Assembly (NCBI RefSeq): GCF_003151135.1
Contig: NZ_QEQK01000008.1
Span: 41,031-105,030, forward strand
Direction: 5' to 3'
Origin: Abyssibacter profundi
GTDB lineage: Bacteria; Pseudomonadota; Gammaproteobacteria; Nevskiales; OUC007
DNA: 64,000 nucleotides
Below are positions 49,096 through 59,023 of this stretch, piece by piece. The translations under genes were made by a program, and so were the position numbers. Position 1 is the stretch's first letter. Every line of letters starts with the position of its first letter. A model generated the notes under the pieces. It searched no databases and was not told where the DNA came from. It was given only the letters and a program-made list of their open reading frames with translations.

Positions 49096-51321
49096 CTATT
49101 TGCTCGTGGCGGTGTAAACGCCGTCCCAATTCTCGCCAGGCGGATGACTGCGGTAGGCGGCAATCCGGTCCAGATAAAGCCCATAAACAGCGTGCGACCG
49201 CCCGGACTGCTGCAGGCCGAAAAACTCGGCTTCGGCCTGGTCCCAGGATTGGGCACGGTAGTAGCGCAAGGCCTGACGGTAACGTCCGAGATCACTGCGG
49301 ACAGCGTCCGAGAGCGTTTCCTTGGGCCCCAGAGGCTCGTAGATCGTCACGGGTTCGCGCTTACCCTTGACGCGAATTCGGTCCAGCTCACGGTATGCGA
49401 ACTCGGGGACCGCCGCGCGCGTGCTTTCCGAGACGATGATCTCCACCCCGTATTGCTTGGTCTGCCCTTCCAGGCGTGAGCCCAGGTTCACGGCATCGCC
49501 CATGACGGTGTAGGCCACGCGGAACTCGGAGCCCATGTTGCCGACGCTCATCGGCCCCGTGTTCAGTCCCACCCCGATGTTCAGCGCCGGCCAGCCCCGC
49601 GCCTTGAATCGATCGTCCAGCGCCCGAACGGCCCGTAACATGTCCATGGCAGCCTGTAGCGCATGGCGGGCATGGTCGGGGTCGTCCAATGGCGCCCCCC
49701 AGAACGCCATGATGGCATCGCCCATGTACTTGTCGATGGTGCCCCGATGGTCGTGAATGACGCGAGTCAGCGGGGTCAGGAACTCGTTCATGAGCTCCGA
49801 TAACTCCTTGGAATCCAGCCCTTCAGAGATGGTGGTAAACCCGCGCACGTCGGAGAACAACACGGTTAATTCACGTGTCTCGCCTTCCATGGAAATGTCT
49901 TCGGGGTTCTCCGCCATCTCGTCAACCAGCTCTGGCGGGACGTACTGCCCGAACAGGCGCGTGACCTCTCGCTTGCCCCGAGACTCGACGAAGTACCCAT
50001 AGAGCAGCTGCAACAGAAACAGCAGCGCCGTGAACGCCAGCGGTAAACCCAGCGGCACGACCATGTCGAACCGGGACCACAACACCAATGAGAGCGCGGT
50101 GATAGCCGCCATGAAGCCCAGCCCCAGCAGGGCTGCGGTCGCCGCAGACATCCGCGGAAAGAGCCAAGCCATGGCCAGTGCGATGACCAGCAACATGACC
50201 ACCGTGAGCCCGGTTGCGTATGCCGGGTGGTACTTGATGCGGCCATCGAGAATGCCCGACACGATGTTGGCATGCACTTCCACACCGGCGTAGGCGCCGC
50301 CGACCGGTGTGCTGCGCAGATCCAGTAGCCCGGGGGCCGAGGTGCCGACCAACACGATGGCATCCCGCAAAACCGCGGGGTCCGCTGCCCCGTGAATCAC
50401 GTCGGTGGCGGACACATAGGGAAAGCTCCCCTGCGGCCCGCGATACGGCACCATGACGGCCATCTCACCATCGACGGGGATCTCGTATTCACCCAGAGCG
50501 ACCAGTTCGAGTGCCAAGGCGTCAGGCGCTTCGTCGGCATCGGCAAACTGGCCATCGAAAACGAAACCGAAATCGGGATTACCGAGGGCAAGACGTGTCA
50601 GCTCGAACGCCAGCGATCCGTAGATCTCTCCCTGGTAACGCTGCATCAGCGGCACGCGCCGAAAGACACCGTCGATCTCTTCCCGGGACAGGGGGTTGTC
50701 GAAAAAGCCTGCGCGCTCGGCGGCTGCTTGTAGCTCGGGCACGTTGGCAGAGTAGCCTTCGGCCGTGACGAAATTGGCGGGAATCGTCCGCGCGGTTTCT
50801 GCCGAGATCAACGGCGCAGGCAGCTGACCAATCCGATTGGCGTCGGTGGGTTGCAGCACCATTCCCAGCACGACGTTCCGTCCCCGGATCGCATCGGCTA
50901 GGCGGGCCTCTCCGCTGGCGTTGAACCCGAGGGTCTGACCCGTGTCCTCCAGTTGAGCGCGGACTTCCGGCCGAGGCTCAAGACGATCCAGCATTTCCTG
51001 AAAGGCCGAACGCTGTGGCTCGGCAAACAACACGTCGAAGCCAATGGCGCGGACGGCATACTGATCGAGTAATTGCTCCACCATGACCGCAAACTTGTCT
51101 CGATCCCAGGGCCAATAGCCCTCGGCCGTTAAGCTGCGTTCATCGATATCAACAATCACGATGCGGGGGTCGACAGTCCCGGGCATGGTCGCGCGGATAC
51201 GGGCGTCGTAAGAGGAATTCTCGATTTGCTCCAGCAGGCCAATCCGAAAGACCTGGTTGAGGTGCAGAATCAGCAGCGCGAACAGCGCCAGACTGATGGC
51301 ATAACGGACAATCTGATGCAT
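49096..51321 (-). CDS. CHASE2-domain class III adenylate/guanylate cyclase
   Basis: A 741-residue membrane protein: one N-terminal helix (about 7-22), a large periplasmic CHASE2 sensor (about 30-330, with YDARIRATMPGTVDPRIVIVDID), three membrane helices (about 365-440) and a cytosolic class III cyclase domain (about 460-650). Metal-binding Asp residues are in LFSDVRGFTT and in KYMGDAIMAFWG. The AYTVMGDAVNLGSRLE segment favours ATP as substrate. A helical C-terminal tail (about 660-741) follows. I chose ATG 51321 since the helix MHQIVRYAISLALFALL starts there. It is divergent from gspC. Confidence 0.93.
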   Translation of the reverse strand: MHQIVRYAISLALFALLILHLNQVFRIGLLEQIENSSYDARIRATMPGTVDPRIVIVDIDERSLTAEGYWPWDRDKFAVMVEQLLDQYAVRAIGFDVLFAEPQRSAFQEMLDRLEPRPEVRAQLEDTGQTLGFNASGEARLADAIRGRNVVLGMVLQPTDANRIGQLPAPLISAETARTIPANFVTAEGYSANVPELQAAAERAGFFDNPLSREEIDGVFRRVPLMQRYQGEIYGSLAFELTRLALGNPDFGFVFDGQFADADEAPDALALELVALGEYEIPVDGEMAVMVPYRGPQGSFPYVSATDVIHGAADPAVLRDAIVLVGTSAPGLLDLRSTPVGGAYAGVEVHANIVSGILDGRIKYHPAYATGLTVVMLLVIALAMAWLFPRMSAATAALLGLGFMAAITALSLVLWSRFDMVVPLGLPLAFTALLFLLQLLYGYFVESRGKREVTRLFGQYVPPELVDEMAENPEDISMEGETRELTVLFSDVRGFTTISEGLDSKELSELMNEFLTPLTRVIHDHRGTIDKYMGDAIMAFWGAPLDDPDHARHALQAAMDMLRAVRALDDRFKARGWPALNIGVGLNTGPMSVGNMGSEFRVAYTVMGDAVNLGSRLEGQTKQYGVEIIVSESTRAAVPEFAYRELDRIRVKGKREPVTIYEPLGPKETLSDAVRSDLGRYRQALRYYRAQSWDQAEAEFFGLQQSGRSHAVYGLYLDRIAAYRSHPPGENWDGVYTATSK

Positions 51322-51442
51322 GGACGGCCTCCCCCCGGTTCGGCGCACCCTAGCGTTGTCGCCCCGGTGAGGCAACGCGGCCATGTCGCCAGCAGCAGAC
51401 GGCAGGTATGATGGCCACTTGTTTTCGAACCCTCGTGAATCC

Positions 51443-52324
51443 ATGGACGCGGCGCTGATCAAGTCGCTGCAACGTCGTGCGCGCCCTGCGCCCGGATGGA
51501 TTGCCACATTACTGGCCGCCGCCTGCGGCTTGGTCGTGGCAAAAACCATCTGGCTGCTGGTGCCGCAGCCGGCGTGGCAAGCCCCGCCAGTCGAACCCCG
51601 CCCCGCCGCCACCCAGCGCAGTGACGCTGGCGTGAATGTGCAGGCCATCGTGAACGCAAACCTGTTCGGCAAGGCGGCGCCTGCGGTGACCGAGGCCCCG
51701 CAGCAAGAAGTGGTCGATGCACCTGACACCCGTCTGCCGCTGACACTCAAGGGCATTTTCGCCTCCGAACTGGACGGGGAATCCCGCGCGCTCATCGCCC
51801 GCGGCAGCGACGAGGAAAAACCCTATGCGGTCGGTGACACCGTCACGGGCGGTGCCGAGCTCTATGAAATCTATGCCGATCGGGTCATTCTCGATCGCGG
51901 CGGCAAGCTCGAAACGCTGCGACTCAACAAGGATGAAGCGCGTCAGAGCACCGCGAGCCGCTCCGGGAACAGCCAGACCAGTCGTGGAGAAGATGTCCGC
52001 GAGGTGGCGCCCACGCAGTCTCTGCTCAATATCCGCGAAGAACTGTTGCGCGACCCGTCACGCGCCTCGACCTACCTCCGCGTCCAACCGGCATACAATG
52101 CAGGCCAGTTGAGGGGGTATCGAATCTATCCGGGCCGCAACCGGACTCTGTTCTCAGAAGCGGGGCTGCGGCCGGGCGACCTGGTCACCGAACTCAACGG
52201 CGTCAGCCTGGATAATCCGACTCGGGCCCTGCAGCTGCTGGGCGATCTGAGTTCGGCCACCTCGCTCAACGTCACGATTTTGCGCGGCGGACAGCCGCAA
52301 CAACTCAGCGTAAACCTGAACTGA
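51443..52324 (+). CDS. gspC: Type II secretion system protein C
   Basis: GspC (293 residues) links the inner-membrane platform to the secretin. It has one N-terminal membrane helix (about 18-38), the HR domain (LPLTLKGIFASELDGESRALIARG, then YAVGDTVTGGAELYEIYADRVIL) and a C-terminal PDZ-like domain (FSEAGLRPGDLVTELNGVSL). The start ATG 51443 gives MDAALIKSLQRR. It is the first gene of gspCDEF and the stop is 1 nt from gspD. Confidence 0.93.
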   Translation: MDAALIKSLQRRARPAPGWIATLLAAACGLVVAKTIWLLVPQPAWQAPPVEPRPAATQRSDAGVNVQAIVNANLFGKAAPAVTEAPQQEVVDAPDTRLPLTLKGIFASELDGESRALIARGSDEEKPYAVGDTVTGGAELYEIYADRVILDRGGKLETLRLNKDEARQSTASRSGNSQTSRGEDVREVAPTQSLLNIREELLRDPSRASTYLRVQPAYNAGQLRGYRIYPGRNRTLFSEAGLRPGDLVTELNGVSLDNPTRALQLLGDLSSATSLNVTILRGGQPQQLSVNLN

Positions 52325-52325
52325 C

Positions 52326-54485
52326 ATGACTCTAGGCACTCTGATCCGGTCACTGGCCGCCGCGCTGCTCCTGCTGCAGATTTCGCTGGTCAGCGCGCAA
52401 TCTGCGTCGCAGGCCACGCTGAATCTCAAGGACGCCGATATCAACACACTGATCTCGACGGTTAGTGAGATCACCGGCAAGAACTTCATTATCGATCCTC
52501 GCGTGAAGGGCAAGGTCACCGTCCTGTCGTCCACGCCCATGAGCGCCGAGGGGGTGTACGAGACATTCCTCGCCGTGTTGCAGGTTCACGGTTTTGCGGC
52601 CATACCGGCCGGCGAAGCCATTAAGATCATCCCCGAGGTCAACGCCAAGCAGGACGGCGCGCCCACGCGCGGCCCCCAGCGTCTGGCTCCCGATGATGTC
52701 GTCACACGGGTCTTCACCATCGACAATGTGCCGGCTGCCCAGCTGGTGCCGATCTTGCGCCCCCTGGTCCCCCAGTACGGCCATCTGGCGGCCTACGCGC
52801 CGTCCAACATGCTCATCATTTCGGACCGCGTGAGCAATGTGGCCCGGCTGCGGACGATCATCCGCCAGATCGACACGTCCAGCGACCGCGAGTTCGAGCT
52901 GATCCGGCTGACCCATGCCAGCGCCCGGGATATCGCGCAGACGCTGACAACGCTGACCCAGCAGGACCGTAAGACCGATCCGACCACAACGCCCATCACC
53001 ATCCTGGCGGACGAACGGACAAATGCCCTGCTCATCGGTGGCGACAAGGCCACTCGCAACCAGTTCCGCGGGATCATCACCGAGCTGGATCTGCCCTTGG
53101 AAGACAGCGGCAGCACCCAGGTGATTTATCTACGTTATGCCTCGGCCGAAAATCTCGGGCCGGTCTTGCAGGGGTATGTCGAGCAGGTGGCGGCCAACGA
53201 AGCTGGCGGTCAGAACAAGCAGGCCGGCAGCAGCGCCTCCGTGGTCAAGGTGATTCCAGAGCCCGATACCAATGCACTGGTCGTCACCGCGCCGCCAAAG
53301 ATCATGCGCGCGGTCAAGGATGTGGTTTCGCAGCTGGACATCCGTCGCGCCCAGGTGTTGGTCGAGGCCATCATCGCGGAGGTGAGCGAGTCGAAGTCGC
53401 GGGAACTGGGTATCGATAGCGTTGTTTACGACAACGATCGAATCGCAGCGGCCAACATTCTTGATGCCGACACGTTGAACATTCTCGGCAGCGTCGCCGG
53501 AGCCGCGACGGGTAGCATCACCGGCGCCGCGGCCGCCGCATTAATTGAGCAGGGCATTACAGCCGCCGGCGGTCGCGTTAACGAGAACGGGACCAGCTTC
53601 CTGTTTCTGCTGAAGGCCTTGGCCGGAGACGGCAACACCAATATTCTGTCGACGCCCACGCTCGTGACCATGGACAACGAGGAGGCCGAAATTTCGGTCG
53701 GCCAGGAAGTCCCATTCCTGTCAGGCCAGTTCTCCAACACCGGCACCAGCAGCACAACGGGCATCGTCAATCCATTCCAGACGATTGATCGCAAGGATGT
53801 CGGCATCACACTGGGCATCACCCCGCAGATCAACGAAGGCGACACCATCCAGCTCAAGATTAGCCAGGAAGTCTCCGCGGTGTCGGCGGGGTCTGCTGGC
53901 GCTGTCGACCTGGTCACCAACAAGCGCAGCCTGACCACCACCGTGATGGTGGACTCTGGCGACATTCTGGTCCTGGGTGGCCTGATTGATGACCAGGTGC
54001 AGGAAACGGAGCGACGCACGCCCATCCTTGGCAGCATTCCCATCCTCGGCAACCTGTTCAAATTCCGGTCGGTCAGCAAGAACAAGCAGAACCTGATGAT
54101 CTTCATCCGTCCGGTGGTGCTGCGTGATCGCGAAACGGCGGATTACTACACCCGCCAGAAATACGACACCATACGCAATGTGCAGCTGGAATCACATTCC
54201 GGCGGCATTTCAATTCTGGGTGGCGCCAAGCGGCCACTGCTGGATGACATCGATCGTCTCGAGGCGCAGCCACGCGGAGCACGCGAGTCCGGCCCGGCTC
54301 GCGTGGACCCGGCCACCCCCAAGGCCTACCCGCGCACACCGGCAGGCGCCGCTGCGGCCCCGTCGCAACCTGGCAATGAGCAGCCGGCGACCCAGCCGCC
54401 TGCCGAGTCAGACGACGACCGGGATCCTGGTTTCAAGAAGTCCGAATCCGGCAACACGGCGCGGAGGGCACATTGGCCGAAGTAG
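52326..54485 (+). CDS. gspD: Type II secretion system secretin GspD
   Basis: GspD (719 residues) is the outer-membrane channel. A signal peptide (about 1-25, ending VSAQS) is followed by domains N0-N3 (TLNLKDADINTLISTVSEITG; N1-N3 with LVPILRPLVPQYGHLAAY and VIYLRYASAENLGPVLQGYV) and the secretin barrel (VGQEVPFLSGQFS, DVGITLGITPQINEGDTI, and RTPILGSIPILGNLFKF). The C-terminal Pro/Ala-rich tail after residue 640 may bind a pilotin. The final 13 nt overlap gspE. Confidence 0.97.
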   Translation: MTLGTLIRSLAAALLLLQISLVSAQSASQATLNLKDADINTLISTVSEITGKNFIIDPRVKGKVTVLSSTPMSAEGVYETFLAVLQVHGFAAIPAGEAIKIIPEVNAKQDGAPTRGPQRLAPDDVVTRVFTIDNVPAAQLVPILRPLVPQYGHLAAYAPSNMLIISDRVSNVARLRTIIRQIDTSSDREFELIRLTHASARDIAQTLTTLTQQDRKTDPTTTPITILADERTNALLIGGDKATRNQFRGIITELDLPLEDSGSTQVIYLRYASAENLGPVLQGYVEQVAANEAGGQNKQAGSSASVVKVIPEPDTNALVVTAPPKIMRAVKDVVSQLDIRRAQVLVEAIIAEVSESKSRELGIDSVVYDNDRIAAANILDADTLNILGSVAGAATGSITGAAAAALIEQGITAAGGRVNENGTSFLFLLKALAGDGNTNILSTPTLVTMDNEEAEISVGQEVPFLSGQFSNTGTSSTTGIVNPFQTIDRKDVGITLGITPQINEGDTIQLKISQEVSAVSAGSAGAVDLVTNKRSLTTTVMVDSGDILVLGGLIDDQVQETERRTPILGSIPILGNLFKFRSVSKNKQNLMIFIRPVVLRDRETADYYTRQKYDTIRNVQLESHSGGISILGGAKRPLLDDIDRLEAQPRGARESGPARVDPATPKAYPRTPAGAAAAPSQPGNEQPATQPPAESDDDRDPGFKKSESGNTARRAHWPK

Positions 54486-55972
54486 ACGAGCAGGACGCGA
54501 CACTCCGCCGCCCCTCCTTCTCCTTTGCCAAGCGCCATGGCCTGATCGTCGGGGCCCAGGGCGAGGACCGGGTCGAGCTGATCGCACGTCAGGATGTGTC
54601 GCTGCAGGCCATGGCAGAGATGCGACGTTTTCTGGACCGGCCGATCGCTCTGCGCCGTGTCAGCGCTGAAGAATTTGATCGGCTGCTGCAACAGGCCTAC
54701 GAGAACAAGTCGGGCTCGTCGATGCAGATGGTCGAGGGCTTCGACGACGACACGCTGGACTTGTCCAGCGCGGCCGAAGCGCTGGCCGAACCCCAGGATC
54801 TGCTCGAATCCGACGACGACGCGCCCATCATCCGCCTGATCAATGCCCTGTTGGCCGAGGCCATCAAGGACGGCGCATCCGACATCCACGTTGAACCGTT
54901 CGAGAACCGGCTCACCGTCCGGTTCCGGGTCGATGGCGTGCTGCGCGAGGTGCTGCAACCACCCCGTGCCATCGCGCCGCTACTGTCGTCACGCATCAAG
55001 GTCATGGCGCGCCTGGACATCGCTGAAAAGCGGCTGCCACAGGATGGACGTATTTCGCTGCGCGTGGCCGGTCGCCCGGTTGATGTCCGCGTTTCAACCA
55101 TTCCGTCCGGACACGGCGAACGCGTCGTCATGCGCCTGCTCGATAAACAGGCCGGCAGACTCGACCTCAAACAACTGGGCATGGCCGCGGACCAGCGGGC
55201 CCTGTTCCAAAGCCTGATCAAAAAGCCCCACGGCATTATTTTGGTCACGGGTCCCACCGGCTCGGGCAAGACGACCACGCTGTACGCCGGGCTGGCCGAA
55301 ATCAATGATCGCAGCCGCAACATCATGACGGTTGAAGATCCGATCGAGTACTACATCGACGGTATTGGCCAGACGCAGGTCAACACCAAGGTCGATATGA
55401 GTTTTGCCCGCGGATTGCGTGCGATCCTGCGCCAAGACCCGGACGTTGTGATGATCGGCGAAATCCGCGACCTGGAGACGGCGGAGATCGCCGTCCAGGC
55501 CTCGCTAACCGGCCATTTGGTGCTCTCGACCCTGCACACGAACACCGCGGTCGGTGCGGTGGCGCGGCTGCGCGACATGGGCGTCGAGCCATTTCTGCTC
55601 GCCTCCAGCCTGATCGGCCTCATGGCCCAGCGACTGGTGCGCACCCTGTGCCCGCACTGCCGAACACCCTATGAAGCCGACGACGCCGAATGCGAACTCT
55701 TCGGCATTGATCCCGCCCAACGACCAACGATCTACAACGCCGTCGGCTGCCCGGAGTGCCGTCATACCGGTTACCTGGGCCGCTCCGGCATCCAGGAACT
55801 CGTCGCGGTGGACGAGACCATGCGCACCATGATCCACGACGGCTCATCCGAGCAGGCCCTGGAAGCCCATGCACGCCGTTCGGCACCTGGCATCCGTCAG
55901 GCCGGCCTGTTGAAGGTGTTGGAAGGTGACACCACGGTGCAGGAAGTGCTCCGTGTGACCCGCGAGGGCTGA
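54473..55972 (+). CDS. gspE: Type II secretion system ATPase GspE
   Basis: GspE (499 residues) powers pseudopilus assembly. It has the N-terminal GspL-binding region, the Walker A GPTGSGKTTTLYAGL (near 260), the Asp and His boxes (VEDPIEYYIDGIGQTQV, GHLVLSTLHTN) and a zinc tetracysteine (CPHC, CPEC) at about 394-425. The start is TTG 54473 with GGAGG 6 nt upstream, inside the gspD end. It lacks a PilB-type extended N-domain, which favours T2SS over type IV pili. Confidence 0.95.
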   Translation: MAEVDEQDATLRRPSFSFAKRHGLIVGAQGEDRVELIARQDVSLQAMAEMRRFLDRPIALRRVSAEEFDRLLQQAYENKSGSSMQMVEGFDDDTLDLSSAAEALAEPQDLLESDDDAPIIRLINALLAEAIKDGASDIHVEPFENRLTVRFRVDGVLREVLQPPRAIAPLLSSRIKVMARLDIAEKRLPQDGRISLRVAGRPVDVRVSTIPSGHGERVVMRLLDKQAGRLDLKQLGMAADQRALFQSLIKKPHGIILVTGPTGSGKTTTLYAGLAEINDRSRNIMTVEDPIEYYIDGIGQTQVNTKVDMSFARGLRAILRQDPDVVMIGEIRDLETAEIAVQASLTGHLVLSTLHTNTAVGAVARLRDMGVEPFLLASSLIGLMAQRLVRTLCPHCRTPYEADDAECELFGIDPAQRPTIYNAVGCPECRHTGYLGRSGIQELVAVDETMRTMIHDGSSEQALEAHARRSAPGIRQAGLLKVLEGDTTVQEVLRVTREG

Positions 55973-55985
55973 TCCGGCACCCATC

Positions 55986-57194
55986 ATGGCCGCATTCGAA
56001 TACAAGGCAATTGACCGCCGGGGACGCCAGCAAAAAGGCCTGATGGAGGCCGACACGGCCCGTCAGGTGCGGCAGCAATTGCGCGACAACGGCCTGATGC
56101 CCACCGACGTTCGCGAGGTGGCGGAGCAGTCCGGCCAGCCGGGCTTTCGCCGGGCGCGGGGCTTCTCTTCCAGCGAGCTCGCGCTGTTTACCCGCCAGTT
56201 GGCAACGCTGCTGCGTTCAGGACTCCCGCTGGAAGAAGCGCTGAGCGCAGTCGCTGAGCAAACCGAATCGAAGAAGGTCAAACGCACGACGCTTGGCGTG
56301 CGCGCCAGCGTGCTGGAGGGCCATACCCTGGCGCATGCCCTCGCCGCTTTTCCGGGGGCCTTTTCAACGCTGTACCTGGCGACGGTTGAAGCCGGCGAAC
56401 ACTCGGGCCACCTGGATCTCATCCTTGAGCGGCTGGCGGATTACGTGGAATCGCGTCAGCAGATGCAACAAAAGATCGTGCTGGCCAGCTTTTATCCGGC
56501 CATTCTGTCGCTGGTAGCCGTGCTGGTTGTGGTGTTGCTGCTGACGTTTGTCGTTCCGCAAGTGGTCGATGTGTTCTCATCCATCGACCAGGAACTACCG
56601 GCACTGACCCGGGGCATGATCGCCACCAGCGACTTTCTGCGGGCACAATGGTGGCTGTTATTGGGTGGCATCGCCGCCCTGGCGCTGGGTTGGTCACTGC
56701 TCAAACGCCGAGAGGCCTTCCGTTTTCGCGTGGACGCCGCGCGGTTACGGCTACCGCTCATCGGCCGTCTGGCGCGCGGCCTGAACACCGCCCGGTTTAC
56801 CCGCACGCTAAGCATTCTCACCGGCAGCGGCGTCCCGATGCTGGACGCGCTAAAGATCTGCGAGCAGGTCGTTAGCAACCTGCCGATGCGCGAGGCCATC
56901 ACCCACGCCACGCGGCGGGTTCGCGAGGGTGAATCCATCAGCAAGTCACTGGCGGCTAGCGGCCTGTTCCCGCCGATTGCCGTGCATCTTATTGCCAGTG
57001 GCGAGCAGTCAGGAAAACTGGATGAGATGCTGGACCGTGCCGCCGTGCACCAGGAGCGCGAGGTGGAAACTCTCGTGGCGGGGCTGATGGGCGTATTTGA
57101 GCCGCTACTCATTCTGACGATGGGCGGCTTCGTTCTCATGATCGTGCTGGCGATCCTGCTACCGATCTTCGAACTGAATACGCTGGTCCAGTAG
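55986..57194 (+). CDS. gspF: Type II secretion system inner-membrane platform protein GspF
   Basis: GspF (402 residues) is the polytopic platform protein that works with GspE. The N-terminal AFEYKAIDRRGRQQKGLMEAD, the ELALFTRQLATLLRSGLPLEEAL motif and its second half GLNTARFTRTLSILTGSGVPMLDAL are the tandem T2SSF repeats, with three membrane helices. It is the last gene of the locus; the pseudopilin genes gspG-K that normally follow are absent, since plsX converges 14 nt later. Confidence 0.96.
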   Translation: MAAFEYKAIDRRGRQQKGLMEADTARQVRQQLRDNGLMPTDVREVAEQSGQPGFRRARGFSSSELALFTRQLATLLRSGLPLEEALSAVAEQTESKKVKRTTLGVRASVLEGHTLAHALAAFPGAFSTLYLATVEAGEHSGHLDLILERLADYVESRQQMQQKIVLASFYPAILSLVAVLVVVLLLTFVVPQVVDVFSSIDQELPALTRGMIATSDFLRAQWWLLLGGIAALALGWSLLKRREAFRFRVDAARLRLPLIGRLARGLNTARFTRTLSILTGSGVPMLDALKICEQVVSNLPMREAITHATRRVREGESISKSLAASGLFPPIAVHLIASGEQSGKLDEMLDRAAVHQEREVETLVAGLMGVFEPLLILTMGGFVLMIVLAILLPIFELNTLVQ

Positions 57195-57208
57195 GCGGAA
57201 CCCTAGGT

Positions 57209-58261
57209 CTAGCTCGCCGCCTGTTGAGGCGTAACGCCCTGCTGCGCCACCGCGCCCAGGCTGGACGCCAATAGCGATTCAATCTTTCGCGGGACGTCGT
57301 AGTCAATCTCGACGAGAGCAATGCGAATCGCGTTCGCAAATGCGTTGCTATCGGCGCTGCCGTGACTCTTGATCACCGTGCCCTGCAGGCCGACAAAGCT
57401 GGCGCCGTTGTAATTGCCGGGGTCAATTCGGCGAGCGAAGGATTTCAAGACAGGTCGCGCTGCCAGCGCCGACAGCTTGGTCAGTGCATTGCGCGAGAAC
57501 TCCTCGCGAAGCAAGGTGCCAATCAGCTTGGCCACACCTTCGCTGGATTTCAGCGCAACGTTGCCGGAGAACCCGTCACAGACCACAACATCCACATCGC
57601 CGAGAAACACATCGGTGCCCTCGACGTAGCCGATGTAATTGAGGTCACTGTCTGCCAGCCGCTGTCCAGCCTCGCGGATGGCATCGTTCCCTTTGATTTC
57701 TTCTTCGCCGATGTTCAGCAGCGCCACGCGTGGCGAGGCCTGGCCATGAACAGCATGGGCGACCACATCCCCCATCGCCGCGAACTGAACCAGGTGATCT
57801 GCCGAGCACTCCACGTTGGCCCCCAGGTCCAGCATCAGGGTGTATCCGTTCAGTGACGGGATCCGCGAAATGATCGCCGGCCGGTCGATATGAGGCAGGG
57901 TCTTGAGCACAAAGCGCGCCGTCGCCATCAGCGCGCCGGTGTTGCCTGCGGACACGCAGGCATGCGCCTGCCCTGCCTTGACCGCATTAATCGCCAGTCG
58001 CATAGATGAGCGCTTCTTGCCTCGTAGCGCACGAGACGGCAGCTCATCCATCCCGACGACCTCGTCCGCATGAAGCAACTCGACCCGCCCCGGATACCGG
58101 CTGCTAAGCGCGGTCACCTCAGCGCCGATCTGCGACTCGTCGCCGACGATGAGCAGGGTCAGATCCGGCCGCTCCGCCAACACCTGCGAGGCAGCAGGCA
58201 GCACGACGGCCGCCCCATGGTCCCCGCTCATCGCATCCAGGGCGATACGCAGGTCAGTCAT
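57209..58261 (-). CDS. plsX: Phosphate acyltransferase PlsX
   Basis: PlsX (350 residues) makes acyl-phosphate from acyl-ACP for phospholipid synthesis. Signatures are RIALDAMSGDHGA at the start, NTGALMATARFVLKTLP, the segment YTLMLDLGANVECSADHL and NVALKSSEGVAKL. It follows yceD and rpmF on the same strand, the standard yceD-rpmF-plsX cluster, though fabH is not adjacent downstream; gspF converges there instead. Confidence 0.97.
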   Translation of the reverse strand: MTDLRIALDAMSGDHGAAVVLPAASQVLAERPDLTLLIVGDESQIGAEVTALSSRYPGRVELLHADEVVGMDELPSRALRGKKRSSMRLAINAVKAGQAHACVSAGNTGALMATARFVLKTLPHIDRPAIISRIPSLNGYTLMLDLGANVECSADHLVQFAAMGDVVAHAVHGQASPRVALLNIGEEEIKGNDAIREAGQRLADSDLNYIGYVEGTDVFLGDVDVVVCDGFSGNVALKSSEGVAKLIGTLLREEFSRNALTKLSALAARPVLKSFARRIDPGNYNGASFVGLQGTVIKSHGSADSNAFANAIRIALVEIDYDVPRKIESLLASSLGAVAQQGVTPQQAAS

Positions 58262-58343
58262 GGCGCGACCGTGATTCGTGCTCGTTCATATTGGGGATCG
58301 CCATCGTTCGGGTCGGCGATCCAAGCAGGGCTGCAACAGCAGC

Positions 58344-58538
58344 TTATTCCTGCTCTTCGGCCGCTTCCGGCTTCACGATGACCTGACGGCCACGGTAGTA
58401 ACCATCGGCGGTCACGTGATGACGGCGATGTGTTTCACCCGTGGTCGGGTCGATCGACAGCGTCGGTGCGCTCAGCGCGTCATGGGAACGGCGCATGCCG
58501 CGCTTGCTACGGGTCTTACGGTTCTGCTGTACAGCCAT
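58344..58538 (-). CDS. rpmF: 50S ribosomal protein L32 (bL32)
   Basis: A 64-residue ribosomal protein with the typical start [22 protein letters not shown]; it lacks the zinc-binding CxxC pairs of some L32 forms, as in E. coli. The start ATG 58538 is 10 nt after yceD. The C-terminal KPEAAEEQE tail is acidic and slightly longer than in E. coli (57 residues). Confidence 0.97.
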   Translation of the reverse strand: MAVQQNRKTRSKRGMRRSHDALSAPTLSIDPTTGETHRRHHVTADGYYRGRQVIVKPEAAEEQE

Positions 58539-58548
58539 CTTGAGGTCC

Positions 58549-59004
58549 TCAGTTGTCGTCCGAGCCGGAATGGGTCCCAGGCAATGCACACTCGGCATGC
58601 CGTGGGTAGCTCGGGACGGCGAGCAATAATTCATCGGTCACGGCTTCGAGCAATTCGAAGCGGTCACCCTCTAAAACGATGGGTTCGGCGTCTTCGTCGA
58701 CCTCCGTCGAATCCGAAGCCACCAGTTGCCAGAACACCTGGCTTTCGATCCTGTGTTCCATGCTGCCCATGCACCGCTGGCACTGCAGCGAGGCCAGCGC
58801 CACAATACGGCCCGAAACTTCCGCGGGCCTGGCATCCGAACGAAACTCCGGCACCGTCAGGCACACGGAAACCTCAGCCGGTCGAAGCAGTTCGACACCG
58901 GCTTCCGACAGGCGCGGCATACGCTCTCCAGCAACCGATCCATCGAGTTGCTGCTTAGCTCGGGCGCGCGCCAGATCAATCCAAACCGGCAAAGGGCGCT
59001 GCAT
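58549..59004 (-). CDS. yceD: YceD-family (DUF177) protein
   Basis: A 151-residue DUF177 protein with the conserved CxxC in [14 protein letters not shown] and the acidic [25 protein letters not shown] segment. YceD is linked to 23S rRNA processing/accumulation in E. coli and plants. It heads yceD-rpmF-plsX. The divergent maf gene starts only 19 bp away, so the promoters of both lie inside each other's coding regions. Confidence 0.93.
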   Translation of the reverse strand: MQRPLPVWIDLARARAKQQLDGSVAGERMPRLSEAGVELLRPAEVSVCLTVPEFRSDARPAEVSGRIVALASLQCQRCMGSMEHRIESQVFWQLVASDSTEVDEDAEPIVLEGDRFELLEAVTDELLLAVPSYPRHAECALPGTHSGSDDN

Positions 59005-59023
59005 GGCGCGCGCGATGATAGTG

